Assembly: GCA_020736575.1 (NCBI GenBank)
Contig: JAGPYM010000030.1
Span: 62,001-126,000, forward strand
DNA from: Thelonectria olida
Lineage: Eukaryota; Ascomycota; Sordariomycetes; Hypocreales; Nectriaceae
Length of the DNA stretch: 64,000 nt
Direction of reading: 5' to 3'
Part shown: piece by piece, positions 1 to 11,603 of the stretch
Position numbering within the stretch: position 1 is the stretch's first letter
Layout: every line of letters starts with the position of its first letter
Program-made: the position numbers and the translations under genes
Notes under the pieces: generated by a model
Databases searched by the model: none
The model's input: the letters and a program-made list of their open reading frames with translations, nothing else
Told to the model about the DNA's origin: nothing

Positions 1-984
1 GGAGTGAACAAGAAAGGATAGAGGGAGCCTGACAAAAGAATCTCAAGCTTGGAAGAGCGAGGACGGACAGAGGGTTGTGGTAGGGAGAGACTCCAGCGCA
101 GGAGAAAGACTCACACGCGCAAACTAGACCAATTGCTTGTAAATTACAAACATTACGAAATGAAAACTGAAACGTTTCAAGCTTCATCTCCACAGTAGCT
201 ACTAGGTGGTGTGGTGACGCGTAATTATTTCTGCGAAGCGTAGCCTTACTTCGTATTCACTCTCGAGACAGCCTGGGCTCAAACTTGTCCTACCCTCCGA
301 CGGGCAAAGCTGAATGCTTCGGCCGGGAGCCTGACCGAATCAAGAAAACTTGAAAGTTCTAGACTCGGCCACTTCAAGAACTGTCCACTATTGGCTATTA
401 CTAAATGCCTCTTGACGGGGAATCTAGGCGGGATTTCATGTATCTGTGGAGGGCTGCAGGGAGTGTCAGCGCATCGTCTCCAACTTGGTCAGCCCGTTGG
501 CCGTTGGATACCACCCAAGACACATTTATTTCTATGTTTGCTGACTGCATGGCTCGCAGAAGCAATTCTAGACCTCGCAGCCTTTCCATCAAGTATTGGC
601 TCAGACCCCACACAACATTTCCATGCTCATCTGGGGGTAAGCCCAGCTGACCAGCTGCAGAGCCGGAGAACGCGGAGATAAGATGGATGCGGCTGAAGGA
701 TAATAACCAATACTGATGGCGCGCAGTAAATTCGACCCTATCATCTTATGCATCTGCAACTGCCCGTGTTGCCCAAAGCCCTTGAGTTGGTTAGCCGCCT
801 CCAACCAACAGGTATGCAACGTGACCAAAAGGTATTGAAGCATTGATGAAGACGAATTAAAATCCCAGATTAGCGAGACCGGATAACACGGGAACAAAAC
901 GCTTGGCAAAGTGAACTCGGTCAATTCCGCTCCTCGTTGCTGCTCTACCACCCTCTGTGATTTGGAACCCCTCTACCCACTCGA
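1..984. other. Intergenic, no gene recognised
   Basis: Short open frames on both strands have no recognisable protein features and no convincing splice structure. The stretch lies downstream of the GTPase gene that ends at 985. I see no repeat or RNA gene in it. Confidence 0.5.
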
Positions 985-2063
985 TCAAAAACCCGTCGTC
1001 AGATGGACAACGAATACAGTCAAGTTAAGCATGGCGGACAGGATCGCGACTGCGCCCCCAAGAGCCTCGGCACCTCGAGCCTTCATCAACTCTCGGAGTT
1101 GCTGCCGGAAACCCGGCCCAGGCTTTGTCTCCATGTGGGCAATTGACGATTGGAATTTGGCCAGGATTTCGTCCACCCGAGCCTTCGTATCCTTGAGACG
1201 ACGTATCTCATCCTTGTTTTGCGGCACCTTCTTCCGTTCTTCCTCGATCTGACTCTCCAGTGCCATTGCCTCCTGTCTGTAGGTTCTCACATCCTCCTCA
1301 AGCTGGTGTAGAAGGTTCGTGCCTGCGCCTGTTTCGAGTACACTCAGCTCCTGATCAACAAGTTCTCTCTGAACATTGAGCACGACACTATCTTTTCCAG
1401 ATAGCTGGTAGACAAGAGAGAATGCCGAGCCTCGGGTACCGTCAAAAGGTGCGAGGAAGGCACCTTTCTGCACCATAGGCTCCCAGAAATCGTTAATGAG
1501 TTCTTGTTCCCTTCGCAGTGCCTCTACCTTGTCCTCGTCTCGTAGCTTGTTCCACATCGTTGTGACGAAAATGACATTTTGGAGTGCGTCATCTCCGACC
1601 AGAGATTTGAGGAGGCGCAGGTATTTCATCGAAGAGCCCGTCATCCGATTGTCGGAGATCTTGTGTAAATAGAGCACGCCTCGCAGGGGCATGCCTACAC
1701 TGTGCTGAGCCGCGAGAAACGAGGTGATTTCGGCCAAGACTTCCCCAGCGGGCTTCTCAGTGTCGTCAAAGCCAGGAGTGTCAACAACTGTGATAGTTCG
1801 TTCTTTTTCATCGTCGAGGAATATCCGAACCGCAGAACACTCGGAGGTCTCTGCAAAGGATGGAATTAGTGCCTTGAATGACTTTGAGAGGAAATCAATG
1901 GCTCCCCATCCATGGAAAATGTACCTGAATGAAGGGTATGACCTTCTACAGCGCTGCCCTGCTTCAGCTGGTTTAAGAAAAAACTTTTCCCAGCTCCTGT
2001 GACTCCGAGAAGAAGTATGATGCCCTCATTCGAAAAATCGCTGTTTTCCATTTTGTTTGTCAT
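985..2063 (-). CDS. AIG1-like P-loop GTPase domain protein
   Basis: Predicted 334-residue GTP-binding protein in two exons (2063-1925 and 1850-985) with a 74-base intron. The G1 loop GVTGAGKS is near residue 20, followed by a switch-I-like stretch ending ETSEC. The G3 motif DTPGFDD comes soon after the intron, and TTMWNKL looks like a degenerate G4. A charged coiled-coil region (EEERKKVPQNKDEIRRL) and a hydrophobic tail near the C terminus (AILSAMLNLTVFVV) suggest membrane association. This matches the many fungal AIG1/Toc34-like or G-domain proteins of unknown role. ATG at 2063 is the first in-frame ATG of exon 1; an upstream non-coding exon cannot be excluded. It is divergent from the Hsp70-like gene. 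Function beyond nucleotide binding is inference. Confidence 0.8.
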
Positions 2064-2573
2064 GTTGTCCGAGGAAGGGGAAGACAAGAGTCCAAGCCTT
2101 AGTTAAAAATGGAAGAAGATGAACCTGAGACCTGATGTTTCTACTCACGAGAATCCGAAGACAGGCCTCCCAGTAGATACGTCGCATGGAGGTTTCGGTC
2201 AGATGCGAGTTGCCAAGACAATTCAAGGACAGCCTGCAGAATGCAGTAGCAGGAGGCAGATATGATGCCGTGGCTGCTTACAATCAGCTCATGAAGTGCA
2301 TAATCTTACCCGTACCCTTCAGCCTACATGTACGCCTCGTCGCCTTACGGAAAGGGAATAATCTTCATCAGGATGGTGGGGGCTGTTGGATATCGGGGGT
2401 AGCTGGTTCCGCCACATTCAGGCCAAGAGTTGGACCCCAATCCGTTCCCTCATTATCCTGATGGTGGACATATAGTCGGCTCTGCAAGCTCTTGTCTCTC
2501 GTATTTGCTAGAGCCACCTCAACCGCCTCAACCGCCCCTGACCTGTTTACCACTCTTCCTGAGCTAGGTAGGC
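2064..2573. other. Divergent intergenic region, GTPase / Hsp70-like
   Basis: About 510 bases separate the two start codons, so both promoters must lie here. No additional gene is supported. No clear TATA element was identified. Confidence 0.4.
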
Positions 2574-4899
2574 ATGGATAATCTACGAAGTGGACGGCCC
2601 TCCACGTCGTCGGATCGTGTCATTCCGGTTAAAACTTCGACCAACCCTTCCGGCAAGTTCATCGCCATCGGTATTGACTTCGGTACAACGTGAGTTTTCC
2701 TCCTCTCAAGTCATATCGTGATTAACAATTGGTCTCCTCCAGGTTCTCCGGAGTGTCATGGGCTTTCTCTGAGAACCCAGAAAACATACGAGAAATCTCA
2801 GAATGGCCATCTGCTTACCACAACAACCGAAGCGAGGTTCAGGTACCAACCCAAATCACTTCGGATAAATGGGGCTATGAAATTACATCCGATATGACCC
2901 CAATCAAGTGGTTCAAACTGCTCCTCTTGAGAAATGACGACTTGAAGGAAGATGTCCGCAACTCAAAGCCCCTAGAAGAGGGTCGTCAATGGCTCAAATC
3001 CAACGGTTATACTGCCGTGGACGTGGTTGCCATGTATTTGGGGAAATTATGGGACCATGCGTATGCCACTTTGAAATCGCAGGTCGAGGTGGATAGCCTT
3101 CCACTACGAGTTGCGATTTCTATTCCGGCTATCTGGCCACATTATGCCCAAGACGCCATGAGGCAAGCAGCAGACAAGGCTGGGATTACGAAGAAAAGAC
3201 TCATTGGGGAAACAACACTCGACCTGGTTCAGGAACCCGAAGCTGCAGGCCTCTCCATACTCTTCGACCGGGCAGACTTACCGGAAATAGAAGTAACAAA
3301 CCCGGAAACTCACGAAACAATTTGGTTCGCTAACGATAAGACAGGAGGGTGAATCATTTGTCGTCTGTGACGCCGGAGGGGGCACTGTGGTAAGAGGACT
3401 CTTCCCGTGTCTTGACTTCACGCATGTTTCTGATGCATCGATAGGATGTCATTACCTATACGGTGGACTCAATTAGCCCATTCAAAGTGAAAGAATGTGT
3501 CACAGGTCAAGGTGATTGCAAAACTCCTCCATTGCAAACCCCAATTTCTTCTAACGAGGCTAGGTGAACTCTGTGGCGCTGTCCGAGTCGATGAAGCTTT
3601 CGAGGCTCATTTGATAGGGAAGACAAAGCTGAGAATTCCATCATTCCCCAGATCAGATTACAATACGTTCATAGTAGACGATTGGGAGAGGGGCGCTAAG
3701 AGAAACTTCGATGACGAGGCTGACCCTGAGTATTTCCACTTGCGGCCACCATTGAAGCTGTACCGGACGAGAGATCGACTTCTAAGCAAGGACAATTTCG
3801 CCATCAGCAGGTGAGAATTTTCGACTCTACATGGTAGCAATCTTCTCTTTTGAACTTGATTGCTCACTTCTACTATTATAGGGTGGAAATGAGGACATTC
3901 TTCGCTAAATCCATGACGGGTATTCGAACGCTCGTCCATGAGCAATGTTCCAAGGCTAAAAAGACGACTGGAAAGCCACCCAAGGTATTTTCCCTGAGAA
4001 CAAGCTCCACTTCTACGAAAAAGAACTGTGTTGACTTTTCTTGTGTACAGCATATCCTGCTCGTGGGCGGTTTGGGCAGTTCCAAATACATCTACAGCGT
4101 ACTGGACAAGCAGTTCGGCGGGATTGTGTTAAGGCCGCTTCATGCGTTAGTATCCAATAATATCTACCCCTTCCGATTAAACCACAGCCTCTTGGGACTA
4201 TAAACTGACATGATGATATACAAGATGGTCGGCTGTTGCTCGCGGGGCTGTCATTCGTCTTTTGAATGACAGCATGTCCGCACAAAAGGAAGCTTTGAGC
4301 CCCAAACAGGCCAAGATACTGGCTTCGCTTCCTGAGGTGACAGCCCGAAAGTCCAGGTATAGCTACGGAATTGAAGTGCGATTTCGCACCGACGTCCTGT
4401 CCGATTTTGACAAAGAGTTGGATGACTCGGCACTCGACCCGGAAGGAAATAGGGAGACGAAGCGTATGGTATGGTATTTGCGCAGAGTATGTCACCCCAT
4501 TGAGCCCATTTCTAACTACATTCTGCCTGAGATGGGCTGAAAACAGTCGGGCTGCTAACAGAGTTCAAGGGGGACGAGGTCAGCAAGGGATCACCCATCA
4601 TCTATCCATACTCGTCATATGCAAAACACAGGGCACCGCCAAAGTGCGCATTCTGGATTCGATCCAGTGCCTCTGTTGAGCCCCCCAAGAGAAATGACTC
4701 GTCAGTGCAGTATCTGTGCCTTATGGAGTGCGCATGGGACAAGCCATTCTCCGAGTGGAAACCAGTCGGCGAGGAAGCCGAAGGATGGAGGCGCTATGAT
4801 GGTCTTACTTTAGCCATGACATTTGATGGAGAGCTCAAATGGAAGGCTCGGGTCGGCTCAAATGAGGTAGAGCACGAAGTTGCAGTTGAGTATCAGTGA
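2574..4899 (+). CDS. Hsp70-like (HSPA12-type) ATPase
   Basis: Nine exons: 2574-2689, 2743-3292, 3345-3389, 3445-3505, 3564-3810, 3882-3984, 4051-4145, 4225-4486, 4564-4899. All phases agree and give 604 residues. Actin/Hsp70 ATPase signatures are all present: phosphate-1 loop GIDFGTTFSGVSWA near residue 33, phosphate-2 loop VVCDAGGGTVDV, and adenosine motif HILLVGGLGSSKYIY. There is no typical Hsp70 substrate-binding domain or EEVD tail, as in the divergent Hsp70 family expanded in filamentous fungi. The 52-base intron 3293-3344 has a textbook CTAAC branch site. The last acceptor is uncertain: AG at 4563 is phase-compatible, whereas acceptors at 4546 or 4560 would preserve extra residues but break the frame. 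Biological role unknown. Confidence 0.85.
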
Positions 4900-5265
4900 A
4901 TTTGAGGTATAGTAGTAGGTAGATGGGTAACTGTCCGAGACTCTCATAGAATTTTCTTGTTTAATAGCTGTCGGTCTTTCTAAAATGAAACAGAACAAAA
5001 ACAAAATGCTGCCCGATCCATACAGTCCATACCTTCATGATTCCATCCTGTTAATGCCACATGGATTCATGTTATGTACAACCACACCCGAGACCATCGC
5101 ACCTCATTCTAAAAACATGATGGCGTCGCGACAGAGCCTGAACCCGATCTTTCTCATCAGCTAAGAAGGGCCAAATTCCTCTAGAACCCCCAATCCCCAC
5201 CTCCGTATCATCCAGCTGGCCTTTTCCGCGCGGCTTCAACGTGGACGAAACTGGCCAACTCAATA
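4900..5265. other. Intergenic
   Basis: 3' flank of the Hsp70-like gene. Nothing recognisable before the kinase relic begins. Confidence 0.4.
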
Positions 5266-6165
5266 GGTCGTCTCACACAGGCCAGAAGCCACCCGAGGAG
5301 CCGCATTCGTTCCCGACCGCTGGTTTTAGCCTCATCGACCAAAGTCAAAAGGTGGAAGAAGAAGAATTACCCGATTATGTTGCCGATCGGTTGTACCATG
5401 TTCGCCCGGATTAAGTGATTAAGGATCGATGCCAGACGATTACTAAGCTGGGATTTGGTAGCTCATTAACTATTTGGCTTGCTAGAGATCTAACGTATGT
5501 CGGGACATGTTGAATATTCCAAATACGCCGCTGACGATGTCCTCAGTCATCATAAATATGTCGTCCTTCAGGTGTACATACACACCTCCCGCTTCCATCG
5601 CGAACTCCCGCTGTACAACGCCATGGGCCCAAAACTCGCAACGACAGGGAAGACTGGTCGGAATATTGGATAATTACTGGACTCTTTTGAGATTGATGTA
5701 CTACACGGTCGGCATGTTGTACTAGTTGGCCTTCCAACCTACCCAGATGAGCCTTCGGGACATAAAGGTTGTTTTCCGAAATGATGGCTTTAACGAGGGG
5801 TTTGTGAAGGGAGCTGTTGAAGAGCTACTAAAGGCTCTTAGCTTGTCCATAGCGAGACTCACGTCATCCATACAGGTATGTATTGATAGGTACTAATTCT
5901 TTAGCTATTCAGGTTGACTTTGAATAGAAGTTCACCCTGGAAATCTGCTCCTGGGCCTAGATGACGATTCACTGCTTCGCCCACTGGAAGGCCAGGAAAT
6001 TGGACCCCCCGTCACCCGAAAGCTAGTTTCTCCTAAAAGGACCATCTACTTGTCATGCCTTGTGGTCCCAAAGCCCGGCCCAATGATGTTCTCGGACTTT
6101 GGGGAGGCAAGATCTGGCCCAGGACCTCACGCCGGCGAAATAATGCCAATACAATGCCGAGCTCC
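5266..6165 (+). pseudogene. Relic of an SRPK-type protein kinase
   Basis: Several fragments in different frames follow the order of fungal SRPK-like kinases. First comes a start region reading FSLIDQSQKVEEEELPDY and ending in HVRPD followed by TAA. Next is a glycine-loop piece KLGFGSSLTIWLARDL (about 5445-5495). Further on are LRDIKVVFRNDGFNEGF (about 5755) and VHPGNLLLGLDDDSLL at the catalytic-loop position. Last is the magnesium-loop piece MMFSDFGEARSGPGPHAG followed by IMPIQCRAP (about 6080-6165). An intron-like gap separates VIHT from VHPGN. A premature stop, frame changes, loss of most of the N-lobe and truncation right after the APE-like motif show it is not functional. The identity is inferred from motif order. 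Confidence 0.7.
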
Positions 6166-6403
6166 AAGATCCATGGCTGAGAGAGTAAAAATACAGGTCA
6201 CTGCTCATGTAGGATTAGGTATATGCAAATCAAGGCTCTGCGTTGACAAATACATTTGGCTTACTACCAGCTACTAATTGAGGTATAACGTGATATACCA
6301 CCAAGTTTCATCATAATTATAAGGGAAAAATGCTCTACACTACAACAAAGATGAGTATTGGGGTGTTTCTCGGGGTCGAAACCTCCGAAGTGGCGCAGGT
6401 TAA

Positions 6404-7591
6404 CTATGATGCCGGGCCTAGATATGGAGGCGGAGCCTCTTCCTCCCAGCTAATATGCTTTCCGTGATTCCCAGTCAGGACCACGTCAAGAGAAAGGCGA
6501 TGAACATGTCCCGTGCCAGACGGCGTAGCCAGGTTTGGGTGGCCTTCAGTGGCGGTCTCTTGGGCAAAAAGCATCTCAACGTTCAGCGAGTGCTTCACCT
6601 CGACCCCATGGAAATACTGGACGTCGCAGGCATAGTTCCATTCATAAATGGATATCTTTCGATCAATAAAGTAGCTAAAGGTCAAATCGACGGCATCTTT
6701 GCGACTTGAGTCTCCCGTTTCCCAGCCCTTGTGAAGTGCACCTTTGCTCAACACCCTGACATCAATATCGATGTCGTTCGTGGCGTTTTTGGCGGGCGGT
6801 GAATGCTTGCACGGGGGAAATCGACTTTGGATCGTCTCTTCAAATCTCCATGAAACCTTCTTCAGTCTCCAGGACTCCAATTCTCTGAAAGTTTGATTAT
6901 AGGATTGAAGGTTGCTGAGATGAATGGTGACTTGCTTCTCGCCGCGAGGCTCGACAACGCCATCGTAGAGAGCAGTCACTCGCGCATTGAGAGGGGGTAG
7001 CTCTGCATGGAAGCGACACAGCGGCTTTGGAGATGGAAAGTATCTGTTGATAATTATAGAGTTCTTGAGCTCCAACTCTTTGGTCATTGATTTGTCGTTT
7101 GCGGCTGGCGCCACTGTCCCGGCGGCTTCGACATCATATGAGATGGAGAACGATGGCGTGTCGACGGTAGCGGGAACTGATCCTGGTATAAAGTGGAAGA
7201 AGGGGAACCGATGGAGACCCGGTTGCAACATTGTCGGCGCCCCCAATATGTCCCATTTCTTTACGCTGATGCTTTGCGTCTGGCACTCGGTCCATCTGTG
7301 ACTGACAGGATACCGAGGTGGACAGCAGCGAGATAATCGAACCGACAACAGGACCATCAGACGGCGAAATTCGGCAGCATTGTTTTCCACGTGGACGAAG
7401 AGTACGCCGGAGAAGAGCGCACCCGTAGTCTGCTCCCCCCTGTCGAATAGGATGATGGAAGGAGTCTCGATCGTCCAGCTGATATGTACCGAGGAAATGT
7501 TATCGGCGTGGTCATGTTTACTGGACAGTGGCTGATATCTTGGAAGACTCCTTTTTGAGTTGAAGAGTTCGAGAAGATCGGTCGTCGTCAT
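6404..7591 (-). CDS. LDB19-type alpha-arrestin
   Basis: Intronless 395-residue protein. The N-terminal half has the arrestin beta-sandwich pattern: an early TIETPSIILFDRG strand, then TGALFSGVLFVHV, and a later LHRFPFFHFIPGSVPATVDT. These match the LDB19/ART1 arrestin domain, which in yeast recruits the ubiquitin ligase Rsp5 to plasma-membrane transporters. The extreme C terminus carries a PY motif (EEEAPPPYLGPAS) able to bind WW domains of Rsp5/NEDD4 ligases, which supports the adaptor role. ATG at 7591 is chosen; the two codons upstream begin with TTG. It is shorter than yeast Art1 and lacks long tails. Confidence 0.8.
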   Translation of the reverse strand: MTTTDLLELFNSKRSLPRYQPLSSKHDHADNISSVHISWTIETPSIILFDRGEQTTGALFSGVLFVHVENNAAEFRRLMVLLSVRLSRCCPPRYPVSHRWTECQTQSISVKKWDILGAPTMLQPGLHRFPFFHFIPGSVPATVDTPSFSISYDVEAAGTVAPAANDKSMTKELELKNSIIINRYFPSPKPLCRFHAELPPLNARVTALYDGVVEPRGEKQVTIHLSNLQSYNQTFRELESWRLKKVSWRFEETIQSRFPPCKHSPPAKNATNDIDIDVRVLSKGALHKGWETGDSSRKDAVDLTFSYFIDRKISIYEWNYACDVQYFHGVEVKHSLNVEMLFAQETATEGHPNLATPSGTGHVHRLSLDVVLTGNHGKHISWEEEAPPPYLGPAS

Positions 7592-8394
7592 GGGCAAATA
7601 GTGAACTGGACGGTCGACGAGAGAGTAGTGTAGTGGTCTGCTTTCTTCTGAAGGTATGGGTAGAGAATTCGTGCTATGGTTGGGGGTGGTGTCTTAGACC
7701 GTTAGGTGAAGGAAGGATCAAACCAGAATTCAAGCTTACCAAAGACGGGGTCCTTACTGTTCCTTGTTATATGTTTTCAAGATTAATCACGTCAGGTCTC
7801 CGTTACCTCAACTGCACTATCAATCTCTGTCCAGGTTTGTAACCTATTTGAGTCACCAATTCTACTGCTATTGGCCTCCTCGTGACTTGACTACATCAGC
7901 TCGGAGTCTCCTGCCCACAAATGAGAATCAGGTCCCTCTCAACTCACCATAGGTAGTTGGAATTGGCCATGTCAAATTGGTTCTGTTGGCAATAGAATAG
8001 GCTTGAAGTTGAGTTGGGCAAGAGACTCCGAGAGACGGCTCCACAAGCTCGGAGTCTCTTGCCGTTTCAAATGTATACGATCATCGTTCCGCTTAACTCT
8101 GAAAGAACGGAATTGGGTACCAAGTGCATGTTTTCCTTTGCTCTAAGTGCTTAAATTGACACCTATTGTACTTATCTGAAGACGAATACTGCACAAATAT
8201 GCACAAAATGGGGCGTCACAATAGACCACCGCTAATATGAAGCAGTGGTGTTTTGCATAGCATGACGTTAAGTAGGTCTAGGCATCTGTTGTAAGCCATT
8301 TCAAGTGCAACTTGAGTTTTACTACGTAAAAACGGCCTCTTGTTAGATCAACAACAGTATAACGTTGGGGAAACATAATGATGCAGATGCATCG
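7592..8394. other. Intergenic spacer with hairpin
   Basis: No gene is supported. It contains the inverted repeat at 8017-8063 and a near-identical third copy of one arm at 7900-7915 (listed separately). Confidence 0.45.
8017..8063. repeat. Perfect 16-bp inverted repeat (hairpin)
   Basis: Arms 8017-8032 (ggcaagagactccgag) and 8048-8063 are exact reverse complements separated by 15 bases. A third copy, 7900-7915, differs from the right arm at one base. No adjacent coding sequence explains it. Confidence 0.75.
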
Positions 8395-8670
8395 TCAGTC
8401 TAGTATTCGCTTACCCAAACCCGCCGAGACCCCAGAGAGCAGCACTGTAAAAGAATCTTTCAGGGGCAAAAGAACCTCCAGCCGAAAGAATACTTTCGCG
8501 CGATGGATCACATCTTCGCTACGTGGAAACGGAAAAACGCTGACTGACTGACGAGGGTGGGGGTTCATCGTCGTGTGGTTGAACTGGGCTTCAAAGGAGC
8601 ATCCTGTGACGTTGACACCAGCAATGACCATCTCGCCCTGGATGGGTCCCTCAAACGATACTCCGTTCAT
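8395..8670 (-). CDS. Short hypothetical ORF (doubtful)
   Basis: An open frame of 91 residues from ATG 8670 (begins MNGVSFEGPIQGEMV). It has no recognised domain, signal peptide or transmembrane segment. It could be a real small gene, part of a multi-exon gene I cannot assemble, or chance. No codon or splice evidence decides it. Confidence 0.2.
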   Translation of the reverse strand: MNGVSFEGPIQGEMVIAGVNVTGCSFEAQFNHTTMNPHPRQSVSVFPFPRSEDVIHRAKVFFRLEVLLPLKDSFTVLLSGVSAGLGKRILD

Positions 8671-8727
8671 CTTGTGTTCTCGCGATGTTGTTGAACCTGA
8701 GTTACGAATTGAGGGATTATGTCTCAA

Positions 8728-9759
8728 GATATGGGCATAGTGAGGGCTGAGGATGGATGGATGTTGATTGTGTCTTGAGGCATGGCGGGCGCTTCGGATC
8801 TTACAGAGGGATGATGGATGTTTCAGCCTTAGCGCTTAGCAAATGTCAGACTGTATATGGCCCAATTGATGAGGTTCACGTGGACTGGCTCGGGATGCAG
8901 GTTAATGGTCGTATCTAGCTGCATTGTCTTTCGCACCATACATCTATGTCCTTGATTAGTATTGTTTTAGGTCACTGTTTTTTTTACTGGCGACTTAGGA
9001 TCGGATGCTCGCGAGGGGTGCTGTCAGGGTTTGGAGTTGGAAAGCCTGGAGTACCTAAATATGTCCGAAATGCTTGTTTCGCCTTTTCATTGCAGAGAAG
9101 AGAGGAAATTGCGATTCAAACAAGACGGAGAAAAATTGCTGATGGAGGGGCGGGTATCAGGGAGCTGATGAAGTGTGCCAAACCAACAGGATAAGATAGT
9201 TACCTAACTGGTCTCCAGATCCTACAGCTCGCTTGAAACAAATCAAAGGAGACAACAGCAGCCTCAAACTTGTTGAATGCATCTCCATCATGCGTCGTGA
9301 GGTCAGGAAGCACCTAAGAGAGAGCACGGCTCTACCCACCTTCAGGGTTGACATAGGGAACGGGCCCAAATCGCCTGTGACACACTTCGAGTTGGATCAA
9401 CTCGGCGCTGTAAGACCAACATCTCCATAACATCAATGCTACTGGATGTGCAGAAATTGGGAGGTTTGAAAGCTCCGACTTGCAACTATCGTCTAAAAAA
9501 ACTATTTTAGACATCAAGATCGTGGAACGCGAAAATGTGATGGAACATCTGTGAAACTTATGAAGATGCGGGGCCGAGCAAAAAATTCCTAGTGGCAACT
9601 CCCCTAGGAATTCGTGTTGTCCCACTGAAGGCACCTGCCGAGAAAGCGAACCGTGACGACATCCACGTGTCCAAACTGCTTCAACTTAATATCGACTTCA
9701 CCCCTTCACCCCTTCACCTTGATCCCCTTCCTCCTCTTCGTCGCATCTCATCTCGAACA
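8728..9759. other. Intergenic, upstream of RFT1
   Basis: No recognisable gene. The last part, just before the RFT1 ATG, is pyrimidine-rich (runs of cttcacccc and cctcctcttcg), typical of fungal 5' leaders. Confidence 0.4.
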
Positions 9760-11572
9760 ATGGCAGCGATGCCATCCTCGGCGGACTCTTCCGCTTCTTC
9801 AGGCGATGGCCCTCTCAAAGCAGCGCCATCCAAATCATCCACAGCCACCAGCAGCGGATCCATGCTCAAGGGCGCATCGTTACTCATCATCCTACAGCTC
9901 GCCTCGCGTCTCATCACCTTCGTCGCCAACCAGCTCCTTCTGCGTTTCCTCACCGCGCCACTTCTGGGCCTTTCCACGCAACTCGAGGTCTATTACTTGT
10001 CTGTCCTCTTCTTTGCCCGCGAAAGTCTCCGCGTAGCCATCCAACGCCAAGGCACCACAGAAAATGACGACGCTCACGCAAAAAAGGACGAAGACCCTGT
10101 TACCTCGGCACGCAAGGAGAGTCAGGCCGTCGTCAATTTGGGTTACCTGGCCATCGTCCTTGGAAGCTTCGTGAGCATAGGCATGGGATGGATGTACCTT
10201 TCCTACGCCAATGAAGCCACTCTCAACACGCCGTATCTGGCCAAGTCTCTGTACCTCTATGGCTTCGCAGCCATGGTCGAGTTGCTTTCGGAGCCATGTT
10301 TCGTTCTCATGCAGATGCGCCTTCAATTCAGTACCCGCGCTGCAGCTGAATCAATTGCGACCTTTTCGCGCTGCCTGGTCGTCTTTGGTTCTGCAGTTTG
10401 GGCGTCGAAGCAGGATTTGGACATTGGTGTGCTGCCCTTTGCCTTGGGCCAATTGACATACGGCGTTATGCTTCTTCTCGTTTACGTCTTTGCAGGATAT
10501 CGTCTGGCTTCGACAATGGGCTTCTCCATCTTTCCAAAACCAGTCGTGTCCAAGGATGCGCGCTTCTGGGGCTCATTGTTCGACCGGCCGACTATGAGTC
10601 TAGCTGGCAGCATGATGACCCAAAGTGTCGTGAAACATCTTCTCACACAGGGAGATACTTTCCTCATTTCTTCTCTCGCGAGTGCTCAAGTCCAAGGCGC
10701 ATATGCTTTGGCCAACAACTACGGTGGTTTGTTGGCTCGTTTGCTCTTCCAACCTGTCGAGGAGAGTAGCCGAACCTACTTCTCACGCCTCCTTTCCTCT
10801 GAAGCAAGGACTGCCGTTCCAGCAAGCGAGAAATCGCCCGCGCAGCCTTCACCTTCAGTCCGAGAAGCGAGACAGAATCTGCGCATTCTTCTGCGCCTTT
10901 ACATCCTTCTCTCTACCATTGTCATCACGATTGGTCCATTTGCCGCCCCTCCGCTGCTCGCCATCGTGGCCGGCAAACGATGGGCTGGCTCCGGCGCTGG
11001 CGATGTCCTCGCCGCCTACTGCTTTTACATCCCCTTCCTCGCTCTCAACGGCCTGACGGAATCATTTGTTGCCTCTGTCGCAACAGAAGCCGAGGTCCAC
11101 CAGCAGTCAGGCTGGATGGGCGCATTCTCGGTTGCCTTTGCCACGTCAGCATTCGTCTTCATGCGAGTCTTCCCACTTGGAGCGATTGGCTTGGTGATTG
11201 CCAATATGATCAATATGTTTTGTCGCATCATTTGGAGTGGCGTTTTCATCAATCGCTTCTTTGCAAAACACGGAGACAAATTTGGCTTCCAAACATTAAT
11301 GCCCGATGGCTTCACGAGCATGGTTGCGCCGATTGCAACAGCCATTTTGCTCCGACAGCTCGGGGTTCACGAAAGCGCAGAAGATCAACCCATCAAAACG
11401 CTCATCAAAGTCGGCGCACCGACTATCCCTGTATTGCTTATAATGTACGTTTTAACAAACCCGACAAATACTCTTTGCATGCCATCTAACCTCACGTAGC
11501 CTATTCTTCGAGCGCCGTTTTATCCTCGAGTGCCTTCAATATATCCGTGGCCGCAAAGCCGCTCAAAAATGA
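9760..11572 (+). CDS. RFT1: RFT1 family lipid-linked oligosaccharide translocation protein
   Basis: Two exons, 9760-11444 and 11500-11572 (55-base intron), 585 residues. RFT1 is a polytopic ER membrane protein needed for Man5GlcNAc2-PP-dolichol to be available in the lumen for N-glycosylation. The family signature starts near residue 35 ([18 protein letters not shown], then [17 protein letters not shown]). [29 protein letters not shown] and [21 protein letters not shown] follow. About a dozen hydrophobic segments are present. ATG 9760 is preferred over the open frame upstream because family homology begins just after a short Ser-rich leader. The small last exon encodes [19 protein letters not shown] and ends in a basic tail. 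It converges on DBP3, with 31 bases between the genes. Confidence 0.95.
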
Positions 11573-11603
11573 TCCTCACCGGGGCGGAGTCCTCCCTAAC
11601 CGT

